This document shows, piece after piece, positions 1-5,173 of a stretch of DNA of 6,157 bases; position 1 is the first letter of the stretch; every line of letters starts with the position of its first letter. This stretch comes from Anaerolineae bacterium. Lineage in GTDB: Bacteria > Chloroflexota > Anaerolineae > UBA1429. Where the stretch lies: contig JAFGLK010000493.1 of the NCBI GenBank assembly GCA_016928125.1, forward strand, positions 1 to 6,157, in the 5' to 3' direction. Both the position numbers and the translations under genes were made by a program. The notes under the pieces were generated by a model that worked only from the letters and a program-made list of their open reading frames with translations, was not told where the DNA came from and ran no database searches.

Positions 1-117
1 GCCACAGAACTGGCCTTCCACAAGCGCCGGCTGGCGCGCTTCCCCGACGAGGCTGATACGCAGGCGCGCGCTCTTGCCCTGCGGGCGCAGGTCCGGGAGT
101 TGGACGGCCGGCTTTAG
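1..117 (+). CDS. C-terminal end of an unrecognised protein (partial)
   Basis: Frame 1 is open from the first base to a TAG at 115-117 and gives 38 residues, starting ATELAFHKRRLARFPDEAD and ending RELDGRL. The segment is rich in Arg, Ala, Leu and Glu and looks helical, perhaps coiled-coil at the end of a larger protein. It has no motif that identifies a family. Codon use (GC-rich third positions) resembles the other real genes here, which supports it being coding. It converges on the selenocysteine tRNA gene, 14 bases beyond. No obvious intrinsic terminator separates the two. The gene start lies outside the window, so function cannot be assigned. Confidence 0.6.
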   Translation, partial: ATELAFHKRRLARFPDEADTQARALALRAQVRELDGRL

Positions 118-131
118 GGACAACAATAAGG

Positions 132-227
132 CGGGAGTGGATGGGAGTCGAACCCACCGCGGCCCGCTCTGCGCGACCCGCCGCCGGTTTTGAAGACCGG
201 GGAAGCCACCGGGCCCCAACCACCCCC
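132..227 (-). tRNA. selC: tRNA-Sec (anticodon UCA)
   Basis: The minus strand folds into a 96-nt selenocysteine tRNA. The acceptor stem has 8 bp (GGGGGTGG with CCACTCCC, one G-U), followed by TT, a 6-bp D stem (GGGGCC with GGCTTC) closed by a 4-nt loop CGGT, and a 5-bp anticodon stem (CCGGT with ACCGG) around the loop CTTCAAA, giving anticodon TCA. A 26-nt variable region forms a long arm. The T arm is GTGGG-TTCGACT-CCCAT, and the discriminator is G. The 8+5 acceptor/T geometry, 6-bp D stem, long variable arm and UCA anticodon are the known signature of bacterial tRNA-Sec, which decodes UGA at selenoprotein mRNAs with SelB. The 3' end is followed by CCT, so the terminal CCA is not fully encoded and must be added. 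No selA, selB, selD or selenoprotein is visible in the window. Confidence 0.95.
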
Positions 228-234
228 AGCCCGT

Positions 235-263
235 AGCATACCGTGATTCGGTCGATTCGTCAA
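235..263 (-). promoter_or_regulatory. Promoter of tRNA-Sec
   Basis: On the minus strand TTGACG (263-258) and TATGCT (240-235) are separated by 17 bp, a good match to the TTGACA/TATAAT consensus. Normal spacing to the start site would put transcription initiation at about 227-228, essentially at the first base of the mature tRNA, so little or no 5' leader would need removal. The palindromic repeat array begins only 8 bp upstream of the -35 box. Confidence 0.7.
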
Positions 264-270
264 GTCGGCC

Positions 271-358
271 GGGGAATGTCTCACACGGAGACACAAAGAA
301 CACGGAGGGGAGAAGCCGGCACACGGGGTTTCTTTGTGGCTTCGTGTCTTTGTGTGAG
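271..358. repeat. Palindromic repeat copy A (GxxExxY-associated type)
   Basis: An 88-bp imperfect inverted repeat. The left arm begins TCTCACACGGAGACACAAAG and the right arm, read on the other strand, begins TCTCACACAAAGACACGAAG; arms of about 28 nt pair across a short divergent centre. The whole unit, including the leading GGGGAATG, is repeated directly in copy B with a period of 96-97 bp. The arms are nearly identical between copies while the centre differs, as expected if selection or mobility acts on the hairpin arms. Confidence 0.85.
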
Positions 359-366
359 ATGGGTTT

Positions 367-455
367 GGGGAATGTCTCACACGGAGACGCAAAGAACACA
401 GAGGGGAGAAGCGGCTGTATCAGGGGTTCTTTGTGGCTTCATGTCTTTGTGTGAG
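367..455. repeat. Palindromic repeat copy B (GxxExxY-associated type)
   Basis: An 89-bp second copy, same orientation as copy A, starting GGGGAATGTCTCACACGGAG and ending TTTGTGTGAG. It differs from copy A by scattered single bases in the arms and by an unrelated centre of about 15 nt. Its right edge lies 5 bases from the stop codon of the adjacent minus-strand GxxExxY gene, so it could also serve as the 3' hairpin of that transcript. Confidence 0.85.
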
Positions 456-460
456 CACCT

Positions 461-844
461 CTACTCGATCGTGCCGTTGATGATCCGGTGGATGCCATCC
501 TTCATCAAGGCTTCCCCGAAGTTGAGCAGATAGCCCAGCTTCATGCCCGTCAGCTTCAGATACGTGAGAACCTGCTTCTTATGCGCCTTGCTGACACCCT
601 CAACCGACTTCAACTCGAGGATGACTTTGTCCTCCACCACAATATCAGCGCGGAACCCCTCATCGAATCGGGTTCCCTCGTACTCGATCGGAATCGGCAC
701 CTGCCGCTGGACCCGCAATCCTGCCTTCTGCAACTCGTGTGCCAGCAGCACCTCATATACACTCTCGAGCAGGCCAGGCCCGAGTGCCATATGCAACCGG
801 ACGGCGCAATCCACAACGGTCCGACCGATGTCGTTCTCGTTCAC
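461..844 (-). CDS. GxxExxY family protein (PD-(D/E)XK nuclease-like)
   Basis: 127 residues with the family-defining segment GPGLLESVYE (G24, E27, Y30). RADIVV (D67) and then VILELKS (E77, K79) match a PD-(D/E)XK nuclease-like core. About 125 residues is the usual size of this single-domain family, whose cellular role is unestablished; a nuclease activity is inferred from the fold signature only. I chose the GTG at 844 because GGAGG lies 6 nt upstream and MNENDIG matches typical family N-termini. Another in-frame GTG at 865 would add seven residues but overlaps that Shine-Dalgarno site. Palindromic repeats of one sequence type sit 5 nt beyond the stop and 16 nt before the start. Genes of this family commonly occur beside such CACGGAGACAC-like repeats, suggesting a joint accessory unit. 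No clear promoter was seen. Confidence 0.88.
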   Translation of the reverse strand: MNENDIGRTVVDCAVRLHMALGPGLLESVYEVLLAHELQKAGLRVQRQVPIPIEYEGTRFDEGFRADIVVEDKVILELKSVEGVSKAHKKQVLTYLKLTGMKLGYLLNFGEALMKDGIHRIINGTIE

Positions 845-860
845 GAGCGCCCTCCAGATC

Positions 861-914
861 CTCACGCAAAGACACCAAGAGGGTGTTCTTGGTGTCTTCG
901 TGTCCTGGTGTGAG
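861..914. repeat. Palindromic repeat copy C (short, diverged)
   Basis: A 54-bp hairpin related to copies A and B: left arm CTCACGCAAAGACACCAAGA, and right arm read on the opposite strand CTCACACCAGGACACGAAGA followed by CACCAAGAACACCC. The arms share the CACxxAGACAC theme, but the left arm appears about 12 nt shorter, which suggests an internal deletion. It lies directly upstream of the GxxExxY start region and would be in that gene's 5' untranslated RNA or overlap its promoter. Confidence 0.75.
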
Positions 915-971
915 AATTCGGAATCGCTATCCTGCTACGCGCTCTCTGCATGTCCGCGGGCCGTGGCCGTG

Positions 972-999
972 TTGCCATCGGCAGCGCATGGCATATAAT
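972..999 (+). promoter_or_regulatory. Promoter for the NYN-domain gene
   Basis: TTGCCA (972-977) and a perfect TATAAT (994-999) are separated by 16 bp. Transcription would begin near 1006, leaving an untranslated leader of about 110 nt before the TTG start at 1116. The leader contains a 6-bp hairpin (ACGGCC-GCA-GGCCGT, 1082-1096), but I recognise no known riboswitch in it. Confidence 0.65.
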
Positions 1000-1115
1000 C
1001 CGCCTGTAGACGGTCCAACTCGAACCATGTCCCTCCATGACGGGTTCTACTCTGATATGAGCGGAAAGTCAAATCGGCCCCACGGCCGCAGGCCGTCTGG
1101 GCATAGGGGCCCCAA

Positions 1116-1607
1116 TTGCCGGTTCTGATCGACGGTCACAACCTGATCGGGCGGCTGCCCGACATCCGCCTGGACGATCCCGACGACGAGGCGAAGTTGG
1201 TGCTGCGCCTGCGCGCCTACGCCTCGCGCACGCGCAAGCCCGTCACTGTGGTCTTCGATCAGGGCCTGCCTGGCGGCGAGGCGCTGCCGCTTTCGGGCGC
1301 GGGGGTCAAGGTGATCTTCGCCGCGGCGGGCCGCAGCGCCGACCGGCTGCTGGTGGAGCGCGTCCGGCGCGAGCGCGACCCGCGCGGGTTGCTGGTGGTC
1401 ACATCCGATGCGCTGGTAGCAGCGGAGGCCCAGGCGCGGGGCGCTCGGACGATGCGCTCGGAGGAGTTCGCCGCTCAGTTGGCCGCACCCGCCTCCGTTG
1501 AGGACGTGCCGGATACGCCGCTCACGCCGACGGAGGTGGAGGAGTGGCTGAAGCTGTTTGGCGCTCCCACAGCCGGCAGAAAGTACACAGGCCCTGAGCG
1601 CTGGTAG
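1116..1607 (+). CDS. NYN domain protein, YacP-like (putative RNase)
   Basis: 163 residues with the NYN/PIN-like fold signature: N-terminal VLIDGHNLIG (D6, N9), VVFDQG (D48), SADRLLVERV (D76) and LLVVTSD (D98). The acidic residues occur in the order and spacing expected for the metal-binding pocket of NYN nucleases. The C-terminus has a TPTEVEEWLKLFGA stretch, a characteristic helix of short YacP-like proteins. Family members are thought to act in rRNA/tRNA maturation or RNA decay; the substrate here is unknown. The start is a TTG, supported by AGGGG at 1105-1109 with 6 nt spacing and by the immediate onset of the conserved first strand. The last 86 bp overlap, in antisense, the 3' end of the ttuA-like gene. 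It is monocistronic on the plus strand from its own promoter. Confidence 0.85.
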   Translation: MPVLIDGHNLIGRLPDIRLDDPDDEAKLVLRLRAYASRTRKPVTVVFDQGLPGGEALPLSGAGVKVIFAAAGRSADRLLVERVRRERDPRGLLVVTSDALVAAEAQARGARTMRSEEFAAQLAAPASVEDVPDTPLTPTEVEEWLKLFGAPTAGRKYTGPERW

Positions 1608-2481
1608 GCTGCCCGCACCGCGGGCAGGGGGTCAGCGTCACGTTCTCGATCTCCTCGCGGAAGAAGCCCGCCTGGCGCGCGCGCAGGAACCCCAGATAGA
1701 ACTGCAGCTTTGTCCCCGGCGATTCCCCTTCCATGCGATTGAGCACGTCCTTGTACGCCAGGCTCGTCGCGCCGACGGCGTAGGGACACTCGTCGTAGAT
1801 GTAGTCGATGCCGTTGATCAGAGCGTAGGCCGTCGTTTCCCGCTCGTAGAACCGGCAGAACGGCTTGGCCTTGCGCGCCAGCCCCGCCTCTTCCTGCAGA
1901 ACCGGTGCCTGCCGCGCGATGTAGCCCGTCTGCCAGTGCAACACGTTGCCAAACAGGACGGCGACCTCGTCGTCGAGGTTGTGGCCGGTGACGAGCACGC
2001 CGTAGCCACCCTCGCGGGCCACGCGGTTCATCTCGTGTCGTTTGATCAGCCCGCACACCGAGCAAGGCTTGTCGTGGCCGCGGCGCACGCGGCCTGCCAC
2101 CTCGGGCAGTGTCTCGCCGTACTCGCCCAGCAGGTCGACCACCGTGTAACGTGCCCCCGGGCGCCCTGCAAGGAAGCGCTCGATCTTCTGACGTGACGCC
2201 TGCGAGTACCCCACGCCCTCCGCGGCCGCGCCGATGCCAAGGTCAATGTAGAGCCCATCGGCCTGATACCCCAGCTTCAGCAGCACGTCCCACAGCGCCA
2301 GGCTGTCCTTGCCCCCCGAGACAGCCACCAGCACGCGCTCCTCGGGGCCGAACATGTGGTACTTCTCGATGGCGCGCTGGGTCTGCGCGATGAACCATTC
2401 GGTGTAGTGGGTTTCACACAGCGCCAGCTTGTGCTGGCGCATGTTGATCGCGGCCGGCTGACCGCATTTGCGGCAGCGCAT
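1522..2481 (-). CDS. ttuA: TtuA-like tRNA 2-thiolation enzyme (ATP pyrophosphatase)
   Basis: 319 residues of the TtcA/TtuA/Ncs6 family. In order: N-terminal zinc knuckle C3, C6, C22, H25; PP-loop VAVSGGKDSLAL (SGGKDS at 55-60) that adenylates the target uridine; C140 and C143 (PCSVC) and C232 (ECPYA), the three cysteines that hold the catalytic Fe-S cluster in TtuA; GHNLDDE at 166-172; and a C-terminal zinc knuckle C286, C289, C299, C302. The two zinc knuckles favour the TtuA/Ncs6 type over TtcA. The known role is sulfur insertion at a tRNA uridine, T54 (s2T, thermostabilising) for TtuA. It starts 3 nt after the stop of the sulfur-carrier gene, so the two are almost certainly co-transcribed. 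The proline-rich tail (PPPPSA) is antisense to the NYN gene. Position 34 modification remains an alternative. Confidence 0.88.
   Translation of the reverse strand: MRCRKCGQPAAINMRQHKLALCETHYTEWFIAQTQRAIEKYHMFGPEERVLVAVSGGKDSLALWDVLLKLGYQADGLYIDLGIGAAAEGVGYSQASRQKIERFLAGRPGARYTVVDLLGEYGETLPEVAGRVRRGHDKPCSVCGLIKRHEMNRVAREGGYGVLVTGHNLDDEVAVLFGNVLHWQTGYIARQAPVLQEEAGLARKAKPFCRFYERETTAYALINGIDYIYDECPYAVGATSLAYKDVLNRMEGESPGTKLQFYLGFLRARQAGFFREEIENVTLTPCPRCGQPTSAQGLCTFCRLWERQTASATPPPPSA
1609..1627 (+). other. GC-rich hairpin after NYN stop, inside ttuA
   Basis: CTGCCCGC (1609-1616) and GCGGGCAG (1620-1627) form a perfect 8-bp stem with loop ACC, beginning one base after the NYN stop codon. There is no T-run after it, so it is not a canonical intrinsic terminator. 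On the other strand the same bases encode the CPRCG zinc knuckle of TtuA (two CxxC cysteines), so the palindrome may simply reflect that coding. It could still stabilise or help end the NYN transcript. Confidence 0.45.
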
Positions 2482-2484
2482 CGC

Positions 2485-2673
2485 TCAACCCCCCGAGATC
2501 ACAGCCACCAGCCGCACCTCGTCGTCGTCCTCCAGCAGGATGTCCTCAGTGACAAGCCTGCCGTCGCGGATGGCCAGGACGGTGTGTGGCACCAACCCCA
2601 CCAATTCGATCACATCGCGCACCCGTCTGCGCCCCTGCAACTTCCATTCCTTGTCGCGGTAGATCACTTTCAT
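2485..2673 (-). CDS. ttuB: Ubiquitin-like sulfur carrier protein (TtuB/ThiS/MoaD-like)
   Basis: 62 residues, MKVIYRDKEW to the C-terminal LVAVISGG. Small size, beta-grasp pattern (two N-terminal strands, helix around VRDVIELVGL, then LLEDDDEVRLVAV) and terminal Gly-Gly identify a ThiS/MoaD/TtuB-type sulfur carrier, whose C-terminus is adenylated by an E1-like enzyme and thiocarboxylated. Its place 3 nt ahead of the ttuA-like gene makes it the probable sulfur donor to that enzyme, hence TtuB; ThiS or MoaD roles are less likely because no thiamine or molybdopterin genes are nearby. I start at the ATG at 2673, where the domain begins; AAAGGGG lies 12 nt upstream, rather distant. An upstream in-frame ATG at 2760 would add residues encoded by a perfect hairpin and is unlikely. 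Confidence 0.82.
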   Translation of the reverse strand: MKVIYRDKEWKLQGRRRVRDVIELVGLVPHTVLAIRDGRLVTEDILLEDDDEVRLVAVISGG

Positions 2674-2700
2674 CGTTATTGCGTGCCCCTTTGGACCCCC

Positions 2701-2728
2701 ATTGTATCGCGAAACGCCGCTGCAGCAA
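2701..2728 (-). promoter_or_regulatory. Possible promoter for ttuB-ttuA
   Basis: On the minus strand TACAAT (2706-2701) is a good -10 and TTGCTG (2728-2723) a weak -35, with a 16-bp spacer. It would start a transcript near 2694, about 20 nt before the ttuB start. The -35 and most of the spacer lie inside the perfect hairpin at 2711-2741, so read-through transcription from trpB2 and initiation here may interfere with each other. Confidence 0.4.
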
Positions 2729-2741
2729 GCAGCGGCGTTTC
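2711..2741 (-). terminator. Perfect 13-bp hairpin between trpB2 and ttuB
   Basis: GAAACGCCGCTGC (2711-2723) pairs perfectly with GCAGCGGCGTTTC (2729-2741) around a 5-nt loop. The AAA...TTT ends give three U after the GC stem in either direction, so it may act as a weak bidirectional terminator, or as a second terminator behind trpB2. It lies in the 158-bp trpB2-ttuB gap. It could alternatively shape the 5' end of the ttuB transcript if transcription comes from upstream. Confidence 0.5.
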
Positions 2742-2772
2742 CTTCGAGAGCGGTCGCCATGGAGGCACCAGC

Positions 2773-2821
2773 CAGGGCCCCCCGCCCAAGGCCTCAAGGT
2801 TGAGCCCGGTGGGGGGCCCTG
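2773..2821 (-). terminator. GC-rich hairpin after trpB2 stop
   Basis: CAGGGCCCCCC (2773-2783) and GGGGGGCCCTG (2811-2821) form a perfect 11-bp GC stem that begins 10 nt after the trpB2 stop codon. The 27-nt loop contains a smaller internal inverted repeat (GGCCTCAA and TTGAGCC). No U tract follows, so it is either a non-canonical terminator or a 3' stability element for the T-box operon mRNA. Confidence 0.55.
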
Positions 2822-2831
2822 CACGCGACGG

Positions 2832-4196
2832 CTAGGGCTGGACCTGGGGCAACTCGGTCAGTGCCTGACGGATCTTCTCCTCTTCCAACTCGTAGTCCTG
2901 CAACGACTGGCGGTGGTAGGCGTCGTAGGCGGCCAGATCCAGGTCGCCGTGGCCGCTACCATTGAACAAGATGACCTTGGCCTCGCCCGATTCCTTGCAG
3001 GCCAGGGCCTCGTCGTAGGTGGCTCGCAGGGCGTGGGCGGTCTCCGGCGCCACAATGAGCCCCTCACTGGCGGCGAAGCTATGTGCGGCTTCGAATACCG
3101 CGTTCTGCTGGTAGGCGCGCGCTTCGACGATGCCTTGCGCCAGCAGGGCGCTGATGCTGGGGGCCATGCCGTGGTAGCGCAGCCCGCCGGCGTGCACGGG
3201 CGCGGGTACAAAGCTGTGCCCCACGGTCTTCATCTTCGCCACTGGGCCGGTCTTGGCAGTATCGCCCCAGTCGTAGGCGTAGGAGCCGCGCGTCATGCTG
3301 GGGCAGGCCGACGACTCGACGAAGATGGCCCGCAGGTCGGGCTTATTGCCCGACAGCTTGTCCCTCAGGAACGGGAAGATCAACCCCGCGGCATTGCTGC
3401 CGCCGCCCGCGCAGCCGATCAGGATGTCGGGGTAGTCGCCCGCCATCTCCATCTGCTTGAGCGCCTCCATCCCGATCACGGTCTGGTGCAGCAGCACGAA
3501 GTTGACCACGCTGCCAAGCGAGTACTTGTAGCCCGGGTGCGTGACGGCATATTCGATGGCCTCGCTGATCGCCATGCCCAGGCTGCCGGTGCAATCGGGG
3601 TCCTTGGCCAGAATGGCGCGGCCCGCGTTCGTCTCTGAGCTGGGGCTGGGCACCACACTGCCGCCCCAGGTCTCCATCATCACCCGACGGTAGGGCTTCT
3701 GCTGGTAGCTGATGGCTACCATGAAGACCTTGCACTTCAGGCCGAAGAGCTTGGTGGCCATAGACAACGCGCTGCCCCACTGGCCTGCGCCGGTCTCGGT
3801 GGCAAAGCCCTCCAGCCCCTCCTGCTTGCCGTAGTAGCACTGGGCCACGGCCGTGTTGGGTTTGTGGCTGCCGGGCGGGCTCACCCCCTCCCACTTGAAG
3901 TAGATCTTGGCGGGCGTGTCCAGCAGCTTCTCCCAGCGCCGCGCACGGATGAGGGGCGATGGCCGCCAAATCCTGAGCACATCGGCCACCTCGTCGGGGA
4001 TCTCGATAAAGCGCTCCTGGCTTCCCTCCTGGGCAATCAGGGCTGCCGGGAAGACCGGGGCCAGATCGTCCGGCGTCATCAGTTCCAGTGTCACTGGATG
4101 CCGATAGGGCGGCGGCGGCGTCTTCATGTCGGCGATGATATTGTACCAATGTGTCGGGAGATCCGTCTCGTTGAGCAAGAAGCGGTGCTGTTCCAT
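2832..4196 (-). CDS. trpB2: Tryptophan synthase beta-like protein TrpB2 (PLP enzyme)
   Basis: 454 residues, the length of the long TrpB2 branch; classical TrpB is about 390-400. Key parts: RPSPLIRARRWEK near residue 78; PLP-lysine segment GSHKPNTA (K112); ETGAGQWG at 134-141; phosphate-binding loop GCAGGGSN at 261-268; and NGSGHGD at 412-418, where Ser414 fits the residue near the PLP ring nitrogen. The family condenses indole with L-serine to L-tryptophan in the cytosol. Unlike TrpB1 it is usually not paired with TrpA, and none is present here; indole salvage or partnering with a TrpA2 are the usual proposals. The ATG at 4196 has AGGAGG 9 nt upstream. It is the last gene of the T-box operon, 82 nt after the ATPase, and the T-box reads as Trp-specific, which supports the assignment. 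Confidence 0.93.
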   Translation of the reverse strand: MEQHRFLLNETDLPTHWYNIIADMKTPPPPYRHPVTLELMTPDDLAPVFPAALIAQEGSQERFIEIPDEVADVLRIWRPSPLIRARRWEKLLDTPAKIYFKWEGVSPPGSHKPNTAVAQCYYGKQEGLEGFATETGAGQWGSALSMATKLFGLKCKVFMVAISYQQKPYRRVMMETWGGSVVPSPSSETNAGRAILAKDPDCTGSLGMAISEAIEYAVTHPGYKYSLGSVVNFVLLHQTVIGMEALKQMEMAGDYPDILIGCAGGGSNAAGLIFPFLRDKLSGNKPDLRAIFVESSACPSMTRGSYAYDWGDTAKTGPVAKMKTVGHSFVPAPVHAGGLRYHGMAPSISALLAQGIVEARAYQQNAVFEAAHSFAASEGLIVAPETAHALRATYDEALACKESGEAKVILFNGSGHGDLDLAAYDAYHRQSLQDYELEEEKIRQALTELPQVQP

Positions 4197-4205
4197 GGTT
4201 GTGTT

Positions 4206-4211
4206 CCTCCT
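4206..4211 (-). promoter_or_regulatory. Strong Shine-Dalgarno of trpB2
   Basis: AGGAGG, a perfect match to the anti-SD, lies 9 nt before the trpB2 ATG. The upstream 82-nt gap after the ATPase has no convincing promoter or terminator, so trpB2 appears to be translated independently from the shared T-box transcript. Confidence 0.8.
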
Positions 4212-4278
4212 GATCTATAGGTTCGGGTATGGTCGGGCTAGTTGCGGCGCCGTATCGCGCTGCGCTGCGGGTCCTGGT

Positions 4279-5076
4279 CTATTGGTCGTGGTGACTGGTC
4301 TCCTCCTTCCCTGTGCCCGGGTGCGCTCGGGGCTCGCTGCCCGGGCAGTCCGCCTCGGCCTGCGCCTCCAGCAGTGCGCGCCGGTCGGTGAAGAACTGCT
4401 TGTAGATCTGGTAGTGGGCGGTCTCTTCGTACGCCACCTCCTCGATGTGAGACGCGCTGAAGCTGAAGATCTGCGCGCCAGGGTGGGCCAACAGGATCGG
4501 CGAATGGGTGGCGATGATGAACTGCGCCTGGCCCTCCGCCTCCAGGGTGCGCAACAGCCTCAGGAACTCCAGTTGGCTGGTGGGCGATAGCGCTGCCTCG
4601 GGCTCGTCCAGCATATACAGCCCCTTGATGGCAAAGCGGCCGCTGAAGTACGACAGCAATGCCTGGCCGTGCGATAGCGTGTTGAGAATGCGCCCCCCCT
4701 GGTACTCCAGGCGCCCTGGGTCGCACAGCGACACGTCATCGAGGAAATCGGCCACCTCATGGAATGTCTCGGCTCGGAACAGCGAGCCCGGGCAGCCGCC
4801 ATTGGCCCACGTCACTGAAATAAAGGCAGCCAGGCTCGTCTCGAACGGGTTGGCGTGCGCCAGGTGGCGCTTCGGCCGATTCCATGTCTCGATGCCGCAC
4901 TTGCGGGTGATCGCCTCCAGCAGCGTGGATTTGCCGGAGCCGTTCTCGCCGACGAAGAAGACGACCGGGCGGTTGAAGGCCAGCTCCCGCGGCTCGCTCA
5001 ACGTGGGCACATTGAACGGGTAGAGCCGCCTGGTGGGGTAGCGCTCACTGTGAATGGTCACTTTCACCAGATGCAT
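4279..5076 (-). CDS. AAA/ABC-type ATPase (AAA_21-like)
   Basis: 265 residues with a complete ABC-type ATPase core: Walker A GENGSGKST (43-51), signature-like LSHGQ (134-138), Walker B LYMLDEPE (153-160) and H-loop ATHSP (H191). It is a single nucleotide-binding domain without membrane segments, resembling small stand-alone RecF/SMC-like AAA_21 ATPases found in many bacteria without a defined function. The ATG at 5076 is chosen because GGAG lies 6 nt upstream and MHLVKVTI matches where such proteins usually begin; ATGs at 5088 and 5103 are possible. An in-frame TTG at 5145 lies in the T-box terminator tail and is rejected. The last 25 residues (Pro, Gly, Glu and His rich) look unconserved. It lies directly behind the T-box and ahead of trpB2, so it should rise with tryptophan starvation. 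Its link to tryptophan is unknown. Confidence 0.85.
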   Translation of the reverse strand: MHLVKVTIHSERYPTRRLYPFNVPTLSEPRELAFNRPVVFFVGENGSGKSTLLEAITRKCGIETWNRPKRHLAHANPFETSLAAFISVTWANGGCPGSLFRAETFHEVADFLDDVSLCDPGRLEYQGGRILNTLSHGQALLSYFSGRFAIKGLYMLDEPEAALSPTSQLEFLRLLRTLEAEGQAQFIIATHSPILLAHPGAQIFSFSASHIEEVAYEETAHYQIYKQFFTDRRALLEAQAEADCPGSEPRAHPGTGKEETSHHDQ

Positions 5077-5143
5077 CGCATTCTCCATGTCGTCGTCATC
5101 CATGCTTGGTCTATCTGTGGGCGGCTGCGCGGGCCAAGAACGC

Positions 5144-5173
5144 AAAAGCGCCCGTCCCCTAGGGACGGGCGCT
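5144..5173 (-). terminator. T-box regulated intrinsic terminator
   Basis: AGCGCCCGTCCC (5173-5162) pairs with GGGACGGGCGCT (5158-5147) as a 12-bp stem with a 3-nt loop, ending in a short T run (5147-5144). Its 5' arm is shared with the 3' strand of the T-box antiterminator, so it forms only when charged tRNA occupies, or no tRNA stabilises, the leader. Confidence 0.92.

Noticed and set aside
271..455. Two tandem repeats as a CRISPR array
   Set aside because: Only two units of 88-89 bp, each internally palindromic, separated by 8 bp with no spacer of usual length and no cas genes.
461..1128. Overlapping plus-strand frames opposite and beyond the GxxExxY gene
   Set aside because: Their composition is low complexity (Arg, Ser, Pro) and they run through the palindromic repeat and the promoter at 972-999; the minus strand holds a conserved family.
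1027..1128. Small plus-strand frame in the leader of the NYN gene (MSLHDGFYSDM...)
   Set aside because: No Shine-Dalgarno, Arg/Pro-rich non-descript product, and it runs into the NYN start in another frame.
2674..2760. Extended start of the sulfur carrier at 2760
   Set aside because: The added residues are encoded by a perfect 13-bp hairpin and a promoter-like region, and carriers of this family begin directly with the first beta strand.
2586..3638. Long plus-strand open frame of 350 codons opposite trpB2
   Set aside because: It lies mostly antisense to trpB2 and also crosses the ttuB and intergenic hairpin region; it has no family motif, and trpB2 carries all catalytic motifs plus a perfect Shine-Dalgarno. 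It is a GC-rich shadow.
4321..4352. GCCCGGG inverted repeat near the ATPase 3' end
   Set aside because: Each arm is self-complementary in GC-rich coding sequence, with no T run; most likely chance.
5143..5145. TTG start giving a 288-residue ATPase
   Set aside because: The codon lies in the T run of the T-box terminator and has no ribosome site; the extra N-terminal residues look unconserved.
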